This document shows, piece by piece, positions 8,183 to 15,045 of a stretch of 29,089 bases of DNA. The translations under genes were made by a program, and so were the position numbers. The first letter of the stretch is position 1. Every line of letters starts with the position of its first letter. This DNA is from Candidatus Methanosuratincola sp. (GTDB taxonomy: Archaea; Thermoproteota; Methanomethylicia; Methanomethylicales; Methanomethylicaceae), in the NCBI GenBank assembly GCA_029907755.1, contig JARYLH010000003.1:1-29089 (forward strand), written 5' to 3'. A model generated the notes under the pieces. It had not been told where the DNA came from. It saw only the letters and a list, made by a program, of their open reading frames with translations, and searched no databases.

Positions 8183-8205
8183 AAGCTAAGATAGAATAAT
8201 ACAAG

Positions 8206-8643
8206 GTGCCTCATTTGTCGAAGGGTGTTAGCGAGATAGTGGCCACAGTTCTCATGATCCTGATGGTCAGCACGATAGGGATGGGCGTCTTCATATACAG
8301 CATGGGATACTTTTCAGGGATTACATCCGCCAGATACGAGACAAACAGGATGGAGATCAACGCTATCAAGGAGAATTTCAGGGTAGTGGACGCAATAATC
8401 GAGAATAGGACTGCCTGTGCAGTCAAACTGGCGGTCTACAACTACGGCGAAGTGAGAGTAGACCTGGCGGCGATGTATGTAAACGGCATTCCTTTCTCAG
8501 TGTCGCCGACCAGCATCGAGCCCCGGCAGACTGCCTGGTTCAACGGAACCTACGCCGGGAGCATCACGGAGGGGCTGTGGAAAGTGAGGATCGTGAGCCA
8601 GAAGGGGAGCGCATACGACGAGGCTTTCACCGTGGAGGGCTGA
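8206..8643 (+). CDS. Type IV pilin-like protein (145 aa)
   Basis: A small pilin with a class III signal: MPHLSKG followed by VSEIVATVLMILMVSTIGMGVFIYSMG, the hydrophobic helix that packs in the pilus core; cleavage is expected after Gly7. The globular part (about 45-145) is beta-rich with the VRVDLAAMYVNGIPFSV segment typical of archaeal pilin/archaellin-like domains and two N-glycosylation sequons. The start is a GTG at 8206. The next pilin begins four bases after its stop, so the two form one transcription unit. Whether it is a structural or minor pilin cannot be told from sequence. Confidence 0.82.
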   Translation: MPHLSKGVSEIVATVLMILMVSTIGMGVFIYSMGYFSGITSARYETNRMEINAIKENFRVVDAIIENRTACAVKLAVYNYGEVRVDLAAMYVNGIPFSVSPTSIEPRQTAWFNGTYAGSITEGLWKVRIVSQKGSAYDEAFTVEG

Positions 8644-8647
8644 TCGC

Positions 8648-9430
8648 ATGGCAATCGGCGGGAAACGGGGCGTCAGCACGGTCATAGGAATGGCGATCTT
8701 CCTGATCATATTCGCGATGGCGGTTTCGTATACGTTCGTATGGACGCAGTACTTCTCAGACTACGGTGCTGCTGTAAAGGGGCAGATCGAGTTCAACCAG
8801 CTCAGGAATTCCGAGTCGCTGGAAGTCGCGGTGTTCAAGAACGGGAGCGATACGCTCCTGAACGTGACTAACCCGACCGGAAACGTCATCGTCGTGACCC
8901 AAGTTTGGAGCAACCATTACAACATCACCGGGGAGTGGGGGATCCCCCCCTTCGGATACGCCACCATAAACGCCACGCCGATTCAGGGGCAGAACGGCGA
9001 GTTCAAGGTGGTCACTTCGCGCGGGAACGTGTTTTCGGGCGCGTATGCCCCGCCCGGAAGCCCGATGGAGGGGAGGTGGCTGATCAAGTGGTACAACTCC
9101 ACCGGACCGATCGGCGTAGGCTACCTGGACGAGCTTAACATCAACATGCGCTGGTACAAAGGGTCCACGGGGATGGTCGGTTTCAATGCCAGCACGAAGT
9201 TTGTCGCGCTCAACCAGACCGCGATCGTGCTGGTGAAGGTGCCGCTGGTATCGAGCGTGGAGCTGAACATCACCGCAGCAGGCGAAGAGAAAGTGAAGCC
9301 GAACATAATGTACATCACGAACCTCACCGTGGGGAAGACCTACGACATGGAGATAAGGATGAGGACTTACGATACAGTTGATATGGACCTTTCGCTGATA
9401 TTCATCGGCATGGACTTTGCGAGAGACTGA
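8648..9430 (+). CDS. Type IV pilin-like protein (260 aa)
   Basis: A medium-sized pilin-like protein: leader MAIGGKRG, then VSTVIGMAIFLIIFAMAVSYTFVW as the pilin helix, with cleavage expected after Gly8. The extracellular part has many NxS/T sequons (NGS, NVT, NIT, NST, NAS, NQT, NLT), indicating a glycosylated surface subunit. It starts four bases after the upstream pilin, so the pair is co-expressed and may form a heteromeric tip or minor-pilin complex. An A/T-rich stretch after 9431 separates it from the convergent fourth pilin. Only the N-terminal signal gives the family call. Confidence 0.8.
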   Translation: MAIGGKRGVSTVIGMAIFLIIFAMAVSYTFVWTQYFSDYGAAVKGQIEFNQLRNSESLEVAVFKNGSDTLLNVTNPTGNVIVVTQVWSNHYNITGEWGIPPFGYATINATPIQGQNGEFKVVTSRGNVFSGAYAPPGSPMEGRWLIKWYNSTGPIGVGYLDELNINMRWYKGSTGMVGFNASTKFVALNQTAIVLVKVPLVSSVELNITAAGEEKVKPNIMYITNLTVGKTYDMEIRMRTYDTVDMDLSLIFIGMDFARD

Positions 9431-9512
9431 AAAACAATTTCTTTCTTTTCTTGAAAAGCTAACAGACACGATAAAAAACATCGAGTATAAAAAATAAAAG
9501 AAGTTTACCTTT

Positions 9513-9974
9513 TTAGGACGCGACTGCGGTGAACGTGAGGATTGTGCCGTCAGTGCAGACGAAGCGAACTTCATAGCCCGTACCTGAAGCGATCCCTTGG
9601 CTAGCTATCACTATAACTGGCTCGACACTCCCTACACCAAATGAAAGTTGATTAGGGTTGGTCACTGGATTTTCTGGAGTTGTTGCGTTATAATATTGTG
9701 ATACAAGCTGTCCTCCAATATAACATGCTGAAAGGGTCAATGCTTTTGATCCCGTATTTCTGATGTATACTGTTAGGTTATCAGTCGAACTGTCAAATGT
9801 GTATGCATCGTATGTCAGCTGGCCTTGCTGACCACTCGGGTTTGTTGAGGTGCCGATGAAGCCCATGACGAAGCTGTAGGTGACGACTGCGGCTGCTACT
9901 GCAATGACGATCAAGAGCAGCGTGGCGATTATAGGAGATACTCCCTTCTTGCACTTTGGTAACTTAAAATTCAT
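9513..9974 (-). CDS. Archaeal type IV pilin, likely the major subunit (153 aa)
   Basis: This 153-residue protein has the best pilin profile of the four: a short leader MNFKLPKCKKG, then VSPIIATLLLIVIAVAAAVVTYSFVMGFIG. The GVSPIIATLLLI motif is the hallmark of archaeal pilins and archaellin-like proteins. The remaining domain is small, beta-rich and nearly free of charged residues, as in a major filament subunit. I start at the ATG at 9974, six bases after GGAGGG (9981-9986); an in-frame start at 10013 would add a 13-residue tail before the leader and is less likely. A TATA element at about 10021-10030 on this strand fits a short leader. Codon use is more A/T-rich than in the housekeeping genes, as often seen for surface proteins. 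Confidence 0.85.
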   Translation of the reverse strand: MNFKLPKCKKGVSPIIATLLLIVIAVAAAVVTYSFVMGFIGTSTNPSGQQGQLTYDAYTFDSSTDNLTVYIRNTGSKALTLSACYIGGQLVSQYYNATTPENPVTNPNQLSFGVGSVEPVIVIASQGIASGTGYEVRFVCTDGTILTFTAVAS

Positions 9975-10050
9975 TAGTTTCCCTCCATTGTTTTTTGTTG
10001 TATATATCTTCACTAATCAGTATATAAGAATTCCTAGGGATAGAAACATC

Positions 10051-10060
10051 TATATAATAT
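10051..10060 (+). promoter_or_regulatory. TATA box for the DUF123 gene
   Basis: TATATAATAT lies about 25 bases before the GTG at 10077, predicting a leaderless transcript. The adjacent 10021-10030 stretch, read on the minus strand, is a TATA box for the divergent pilin. Confidence 0.55.
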
Positions 10061-10076
10061 GTGCAACACTTAAATT

Positions 10077-10562
10077 GTGCAACAGATGAACCATATGGGT
10101 CGAAGCGGCGTCTATGCGCTCGTGCTCGGGATCCCTGGAGAGGCGAGGCTCCTGATCGGCAGGGGCTTCGACATCCCAAGGGGCACCTGCGTCTACTGCG
10201 GGTCCGCGATGGGCCCCGGCGGCGTGGAGAGCAGGGTCGCGAGGCACCTCAGGATATTCGCAGGCGGAACGGCGGGCAGGCCGCACTGGCACATCGACAG
10301 GCTCCTCACTATCGCCTCCTCGGTCACGGCGGTCTCAGCCCACTCGCAAAGGAGCATGGAGTGTGCCCTCGCATCGGCGCTCGAGGCCCGAGGGATGGCC
10401 CCCGTTCCGGGCTTCGGGAACACGGACTGCAGGTCCGGGTGCAGGTCGCATCTGTTGCGCACTCAACGCGGCGAACAGGAGACCGTGCTCGAAGTTGTCG
10501 AGGCGATGCGGGGGATAGGGCTCGATCCCTGGATCTCTGAGCGCCTCTGGAAATCAGGCTAA
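10077..10562 (+). CDS. DUF123 / GIY-YIG-like (Uri-type) nuclease-fold protein
   Basis: A 161-residue protein matching the DUF123 family, a GIY-YIG-like fold found alone or fused to endonuclease III in archaea. The family pattern is clear: GVYALVL, then GTCVYCGSAMGPGGVESRVARHL, HWHIDRLL, ECALASAL and the C-terminal GFGNTDCRSGCRSHLL. The GVY...VYCGS pair corresponds to GIY-YIG and the Arg in ESRVARH to the catalytic helix residue. Nuclease activity has been suggested for the family, but I cannot confirm it here. The GTG at 10077 fits a leaderless start; ATGs at 10086 and 10095 are alternatives. It sits inside the pilus locus, between the major pilin and the prepilin peptidase, which converges on it. 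Confidence 0.82.
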   Translation: MQQMNHMGRSGVYALVLGIPGEARLLIGRGFDIPRGTCVYCGSAMGPGGVESRVARHLRIFAGGTAGRPHWHIDRLLTIASSVTAVSAHSQRSMECALASALEARGMAPVPGFGNTDCRSGCRSHLLRTQRGEQETVLEVVEAMRGIGLDPWISERLWKSG

Positions 10563-10575
10563 AACCGCGTTGGAC

Positions 10576-11457
10576 TCACCGGGCGGGGATCCCTAGGACG
10601 ACCGAGATCAGCCCGAAGATCAGGTCCCCCCAGACGAACGACACCAGGTACCCGGCGAGCAGGAAGACTATCATTGGTATCGCGGGCGTCGCCCAGACCT
10701 TCCTCCTGAGCCCCGCCAGCTCCCTGGACTGCTCCTCCTTCTCCCTGTCGTAGTCCTCCTCGCTTATCCGGGAGAAGAGCTTGAGCGCCCAAGTTTTCTC
10801 TTGGATAGGAGCGTTGCACTTTGATTTTGATTTTGATTTCCCCTCACCGACGCTGGAATCATTTCGGCGATTTTCGAGACCATCGGTGACCGGTCTCTCG
10901 ATGAGGTTGAAGTGCACCGAGGCAGCGGTCGACGGCTTCACCCTGACCGCGGTGAGCACTGCAACCAATTTCTGGAGGGGCGAGGCGGAGACCCCTTCGA
11001 AGAGCCGCTCCCCGCTCACCTTCCTGTAAAGGTTCCACGCGAGGCAGGAGGGCACCAGGAAGAGCGAGAGCAGGAGCGCGTTCCCCAAGAGCGTCAGCGG
11101 GAAGAACGGGTTCGCGGAGAGACCCTGCCCCCAAGGCTCGCTCGATCCCACAAACCAGGGCGACAGCGGGAGGGTCACGGCAGCCACCAGCAGCGCCTTC
11201 GCGTCCGCGCCCCCGTAGAGCCCCAGGTAGAACACCCCGACCGCGATCGCAGCCGCGAGCAGGGCGCTGAACCCCGCGAGCAGCAGCGGGTACCCCGGCG
11301 TAGTGGTGATCTCAGCCACGGTCAGGAGTGCCCCGACCAGCCCCGAGACTAGCCAGACCCTGTCGTCGATCTCCCTGGTCTTCACGTCCTGGTACGACGC
11401 CACCGCGAGCGCGGCGCCGAGCACCAAAAGTTTAGCCTCAACGATCACTCGAACCAC
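10576..11457 (-). CDS. Archaeal prepilin peptidase (PibD/FlaK-like, GxGD-type aspartyl protease)
   Basis: A membrane aspartyl protease that removes class III signal peptides from pilins before assembly; the pilin-like genes next to it are its likely substrates. The first catalytic Asp is D24 in ASYQDVKTREIDDRVW and the second is D85 in YGGADAK, the archaeal form of the GxGD motif. Hydrophobic segments at about 10-22, 36-50, 57-80, 86-100 and 115-140, plus a C-terminal pair (255-290), indicate a multipass protein. Between them lies a long hydrophilic cytosolic stretch (about 190-250) with a Lys-Ser repeat. The start is GTG 11457 or GTG 11448; the shorter one matches the usual N-terminus. Divergent from the pilus ATPase operon, sharing a ~106-base promoter region. 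Confidence 0.87.
   Translation of the reverse strand: MVRVIVEAKLLVLGAALAVASYQDVKTREIDDRVWLVSGLVGALLTVAEITTTPGYPLLLAGFSALLAAAIAVGVFYLGLYGGADAKALLVAAVTLPLSPWFVGSSEPWGQGLSANPFFPLTLLGNALLLSLFLVPSCLAWNLYRKVSGERLFEGVSASPLQKLVAVLTAVRVKPSTAASVHFNLIERPVTDGLENRRNDSSVGEGKSKSKSKCNAPIQEKTWALKLFSRISEEDYDREKEEQSRELAGLRRKVWATPAIPMIVFLLAGYLVSFVWGDLIFGLISVVLGIPAR
10820..10839. repeat. TTTGAT hexamer repeat inside the prepilin peptidase gene
   Basis: Three tandem TTTGAT units plus TT. On the coding strand they encode alternating Lys and Ser in a hydrophilic loop. Six-base units keep the frame if copy number changes. Confidence 0.8.
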
Positions 11458-11507
11458 CCCGATCCTTCAAGAATGGTTAATTTCCGGAAACATTTTAGGA
11501 TTAACCA

Positions 11508-11517
11508 TAAATATATA
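11508..11517 (+). promoter_or_regulatory. TATA box for the pilus ATPase operon
   Basis: TAAATATATA in the AT-rich gap between prepilin peptidase and ATPase. Initiation about 25-30 bases downstream gives a ~25-base leader with an AGGAG ribosome site (11553-11557) before the ATG at 11564. A second candidate, CTTAAATATG at 11523-11532, lies just downstream. Confidence 0.5.
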
Positions 11518-11563
11518 CCTGCACTTAAATATGAAATAATAAAAATAATTCTAGGAGATTCTA

Positions 11564-13048
11564 ATGACATTTGGCGATAATGTAGCGTTTAAGGCGACAT
11601 ATGTCATCCAGGAGCCGTTCGTCTACTCGGCGGTCGTCGAGGATCCCGTCACGAAGGAGCTGATCTACAGGATAATCGAGCCGACGATAACCCCGGAGGA
11701 GAAGGAGACTCTCGAGAGGATAAAGAAGATCCTCTTCCAGGAGGTCGAGATTGACCTAGAGCAGATCGACAGCGACAGGGCGCCTGAGATCCTAGAGAAG
11801 GAGACGCGCAGGATAATCAAGGAGTACAAGATGAAGATCGACGAGCCAAACTTCGCGAAGCTCTTCTACTACATCAAGAGGGACTTCCTCGGGTTCGAGA
11901 GGATAGACCCGATGATGCGCGACCACTTCATCGAGGACATCTCCTGCGACGGCGTCGGGATCCCGCTGTACGTCTGGCACAGGGAGTGGGAGTCGATCCC
12001 CTCGAACATCTCGTTCGACACGGCGGAGGACCTGAACCGGATGGTCGTCCGCCTCGCCTACAGGTGCGGGAGGCACATCTCGATCGGGAACCCCATCCTC
12101 GACGGCTCGCTTCCGGACGGAAGCAGGGTCAACGCGACCTACGGGACGGAGATCTCGAAGAAGGGCGCCACATTCACCATCAGGAGGTTCAGGGCTGACC
12201 CGCTCACGATCGTGGACATGATCTCGCTCAAGACGGTCTCCCCGGATCTCGCGGCGCTGCTCTGGTTCGCGGTCGAGAACAAGAGCTCGGTCCTTGTCGC
12301 AGGCGGGGTCGCGTCCGGGAAGACGACGCTCCTGAACTGCATTTCCATGTTCATCAGGCCCGACCTGAAGATAGTCACCATCGAGGAGACGCCCGAGCTA
12401 AACCTCCCCCACATCAACTGGATCCCGATGACCACCAGGACCGGCTTCGGGAAGAAGGAGGCGGACGTCAGCCTCTTCGACCTGCTGAAGAACTCGCTCA
12501 GGCAGAGACCCGACTACATAATCGTCGGCGAGGTCAGGGGGAGGGAAGCCTACACGCTCTTCCAGGCGCTCGCGACCGGGCACGGCGTCCAGGCGACAAT
12601 CCACGCGGACTCGCCCGCCAGCGTATTCAAGAGGCTCGAGGCCGAGCCAATGAACGTCCCGAGGCCGCTCATCGGGCTCATAGACTTGATCATCATGCAG
12701 AACAGGACCAGGATCGGGGACAAGCCCGCCAGGAGGACGGTCGACGTCACCGAGGTCGGGGGGTACGACCCGGACTCGGACAGGCTCGTGACGAACCAGC
12801 TCGGAAAGTGGGACCCGAGGTCCGACACGTTCAACATCAGCGGCGAGAGCCTGGTGCTGAAGAAGATCTCGGAGAGGCGCGGGATGTCCATCGAGGAGAT
12901 ACAGACCGAGATCAACAGGAGGAAAACGATCTTCAGGTGGATGGAGAAGAGGGGGATGAGGAGGTACAAGGAGATCGGCAACGTGCTCAGGGAGTTCTAC
13001 GCCGACCCAGAGAGGATCTTCCGCAGGGCGATGGTGGAGAGCGTATGA
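11564..13048 (+). CDS. Type IV pilus assembly ATPase (TadA/GspE/VirB11 family)
   Basis: The secretion ATPase that powers pilin polymerisation at the inner face of the membrane. Of 494 residues, the N-terminal domain (1-220) carries the conserved IDPMMRDHFIEDISCDG and TIRRF elements. The catalytic domain has Walker A GGVASGKT (247-254), Asp box TIEE (272-275), Walker B DYIIVGEVRG (317-326) and His box GHGVQATIH (339-347). All catalytic motifs are intact. The ATG at 11564 follows AGGAG. Its stop overlaps the start of the first membrane protein gene (ATGA at 13045-13048), so translation is coupled. The same order, ATPase then platform proteins, is seen in archaeal Aap/Ups-type pili and Tad systems. 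An archaellum role is less likely because no other archaellum genes are nearby. Confidence 0.94.
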   Translation: MTFGDNVAFKATYVIQEPFVYSAVVEDPVTKELIYRIIEPTITPEEKETLERIKKILFQEVEIDLEQIDSDRAPEILEKETRRIIKEYKMKIDEPNFAKLFYYIKRDFLGFERIDPMMRDHFIEDISCDGVGIPLYVWHREWESIPSNISFDTAEDLNRMVVRLAYRCGRHISIGNPILDGSLPDGSRVNATYGTEISKKGATFTIRRFRADPLTIVDMISLKTVSPDLAALLWFAVENKSSVLVAGGVASGKTTLLNCISMFIRPDLKIVTIEETPELNLPHINWIPMTTRTGFGKKEADVSLFDLLKNSLRQRPDYIIVGEVRGREAYTLFQALATGHGVQATIHADSPASVFKRLEAEPMNVPRPLIGLIDLIIMQNRTRIGDKPARRTVDVTEVGGYDPDSDRLVTNQLGKWDPRSDTFNISGESLVLKKISERRGMSIEEIQTEINRRKTIFRWMEKRGMRRYKEIGNVLREFYADPERIFRRAMVESV

Positions 13049-14040
13049 GCGGACCCGTGCCGGAGGGGGGAGAAGGCGGGAAAGAAGCCGCAGCCACAGC
13101 AGCGGGAGCGTTGGAAGCGGAAGCCAAGAAGGCAGAGGAAGAGGCGAAGGGGGCGAAACAGAAGGGGAAGGAGAAGTTTGCCTTCCCGGACCTCTCGCTG
13201 TTCGCCTACAGGATCTTCGGCAGGTTCACGGACAGGACCAAGCTGATCAAGGACGAGGAGCTCAGGAAGTGCCTGATGAGGACGACCGCAGCCAGGTACG
13301 TCAGCAAGATGTACCTGCTCACAGTAATAGGCGCCGTCGTCACGGTCGCGGTGACACTCCCGTTCCTGATTAGGTGGATGGTATTCAGCTATGCGATATT
13401 CTCCTCGCTCGCGCTCGGCCTCCTGGTTGGTGCTGCGGTGTTCCTGGCAACGTACATGTACCCGACTTACGCCGCCGGCATGAGGAAGAGGAAGATCAAC
13501 TCGTCGCTCAACTTCGCGACGCAGTACATGGCCATCCTCGCGGGCGCGGACGTAACCCCCGAGAGGATCTTCAAGAGCCTCGTCAAGGGGGACGTCGACA
13601 AGGTCATAAAGGAGGAGGTCGGGGAGATCGTAAAGTCGATAGACCTCTTCGGGAAGGACTTCTACACAGCGATCCAGGAGAGGATCAAGGACACCGCGTC
13701 GCCCAAGTTCGCGGACCTGCTGAAGGGGATACTCGCGGTCGGCAACATGGGAGGGGACCTCAGGAGGTACCTCTACATGCAGGGGAGGGCATTCATGAGG
13801 GAGAGGCGCATCGACATGAAGAAGCAACTCGACGGGCTGGGCGTGGCTGCGGAGATCTACATCTCGATGGGCGTCGTACTCCCGCTCATAATCGTGGTCA
13901 TGCTCGCGACGATGTCTTTCATAGGCGGCTCCGGGATCAACGCGGTCCTCTGGATGTACGTCGTCACGTTCGTGATGATCCCCGCCGTTTCGGCGCTTAT
14001 GCTCCTGATACTCGACAGTTCGGTACCTAGGGAGGAGTGA
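13045..14040 (+). CDS. Pilus platform membrane protein, TadC/GspF-like (first)
   Basis: A 331-residue membrane protein of the type II secretion F family that anchors the ATPase and scaffolds the growing pilus. The first ~50 residues are a charged, Ala/Glu/Lys-rich tail likely to be disordered or helical. Two membrane helices follow at about 92-145, then a cytosolic helical F domain (about 150-260, containing FATQYMAILAGADVTPERIFKSL), and two helices at about 270-325. The F-domain signature GAxxxxxxxxL and the later LLKGILAVGNMGGDL segment fit TadC. The ATG overlaps the ATPase stop (ATGA). A second F-domain gene follows four bases after its stop. The split into two F proteins suggests a heteromeric platform. 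Confidence 0.88.
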   Translation: MSGPVPEGGEGGKEAAATAAGALEAEAKKAEEEAKGAKQKGKEKFAFPDLSLFAYRIFGRFTDRTKLIKDEELRKCLMRTTAARYVSKMYLLTVIGAVVTVAVTLPFLIRWMVFSYAIFSSLALGLLVGAAVFLATYMYPTYAAGMRKRKINSSLNFATQYMAILAGADVTPERIFKSLVKGDVDKVIKEEVGEIVKSIDLFGKDFYTAIQERIKDTASPKFADLLKGILAVGNMGGDLRRYLYMQGRAFMRERRIDMKKQLDGLGVAAEIYISMGVVLPLIIVVMLATMSFIGGSGINAVLWMYVVTFVMIPAVSALMLLILDSSVPREE

Positions 14041-14044
14041 GAGA

Positions 14045-14875
14045 ATGGAACAGTTGACAAAGCAGCAGAGGCTCACAGTGATACTGTCCTCGGTGGCAGC
14101 CGGGGTCGCGATAGGGATCATGGGGGTCTTCACCTACTTCACCAACGTGATACTGGCGGACTACATATTCCTCATCGCGATCGCGGTGGGGATGACGCCC
14201 TACGCGGTGATGAAGACGATCGAGAACAGGTGGCTGAGCAGCATCGAGAAGAGGATACCCGAGCTCCTCGAGGACATCGCAGAGGGGCAGCTCGCAGGTA
14301 TGACCTTCGTCAAGGCGCTCGAGGCCTCCGCGATGAAGGACTACGGCCCGATCTCAGAGGAGGTCAAGAGGATAATCTCCCGGACTAAGCTCGGCGGGAC
14401 GATAGAGGAGGGCTTCGAGGAGCTAGCGAGGAGGGTGAACTCCAAGCTCGTCAGCAGGGTCAGCGGGATAATGGTCGAGACGACCCGGGCGGGCGGCGAC
14501 ATCTCGAAGATCATCAGGAGCCTCGCGGCTTACCTGAGGCAGATACAAACGATGAACATGGAGCGCAAGGCGACGATGAAGGTCTACATCGGGATCGTAT
14601 ACATCGCGTTCGGAGTTTTCATCACGACGGTAGTGATACTCGTGAACCAGTTCTTCTACCCGATGATAGGGCTGGGGTCCACGATATTCGCGCCGCAGGC
14701 GGACTTCATAACCTACAGGAGGATATTCTTCTACATGTCGATGCTACAGGGGCTATTCTCAGGGATCGTCGCAGGCAAGATGGGCGAGGGGCTGATAGTC
14801 GCGGGCTTCAAGCATGCCATAATAATGATGATAATTACGCTGGCAGTCTACCTGTTCATCGTGATCCCGCCTTGA
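14045..14875 (+). CDS. Pilus platform membrane protein, TadC/GspF-like (second)
   Basis: A 276-residue type II secretion F-domain protein, partner of the preceding gene. Membrane helices occur at about 10-33, 38-55, 180-205 and 230-275, with a cytosolic helical domain between (ELLEDIAEGQLAGMTFVKALEAS, then GGTIEEGFEELARRV, then RAGGDISKIIRSLAAYL). This ordering is that of a single F domain. It starts four bases after the upstream stop and ends the operon; a T-rich terminator follows immediately. With the ATPase and first platform protein it makes the core of a type IV pilus machine. Confidence 0.88.
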   Translation: MEQLTKQQRLTVILSSVAAGVAIGIMGVFTYFTNVILADYIFLIAIAVGMTPYAVMKTIENRWLSSIEKRIPELLEDIAEGQLAGMTFVKALEASAMKDYGPISEEVKRIISRTKLGGTIEEGFEELARRVNSKLVSRVSGIMVETTRAGGDISKIIRSLAAYLRQIQTMNMERKATMKVYIGIVYIAFGVFITTVVILVNQFFYPMIGLGSTIFAPQADFITYRRIFFYMSMLQGLFSGIVAGKMGEGLIVAGFKHAIIMMIITLAVYLFIVIPP

Positions 14876-14902
14876 GGCGGGGGTCGCCCGTTTTATTTTT
14901 TT
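14876..14902 (+). terminator. Terminator of the pilus operon
   Basis: A short GC stem (GGCG ... CGCC) overlapping the end of the last gene is followed by a T-rich run at 14891-14902. Archaeal termination needs mainly the T tract. Confidence 0.6.
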
Positions 14903-15045
14903 CCGTTTCCCACCACGCCGACTGGCGCCTGCCTTCTTGTGCCATTCGCCTGCCCCTGCGGCGGGCAGTGAAGAGGACTGCGACCATAAAAATGAATGGG
15001 GATGTCAGCGGATGAGCGCAAACTCCAAGAAATGGGCGCTGGTTT

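Noticed and set aside
9975..10013. 13-residue upstream extension of the major pilin
   Set aside because: The internal ATG at 9974 has a perfect GGAGGG at six bases, and the extension would spoil the short prepilin leader.
12997..14133. 378-codon minus-strand frame opposite the pilus operon
   Set aside because: Antisense to two clear TadC-like genes; His/Arg/Glu-rich shadow composition without motifs.
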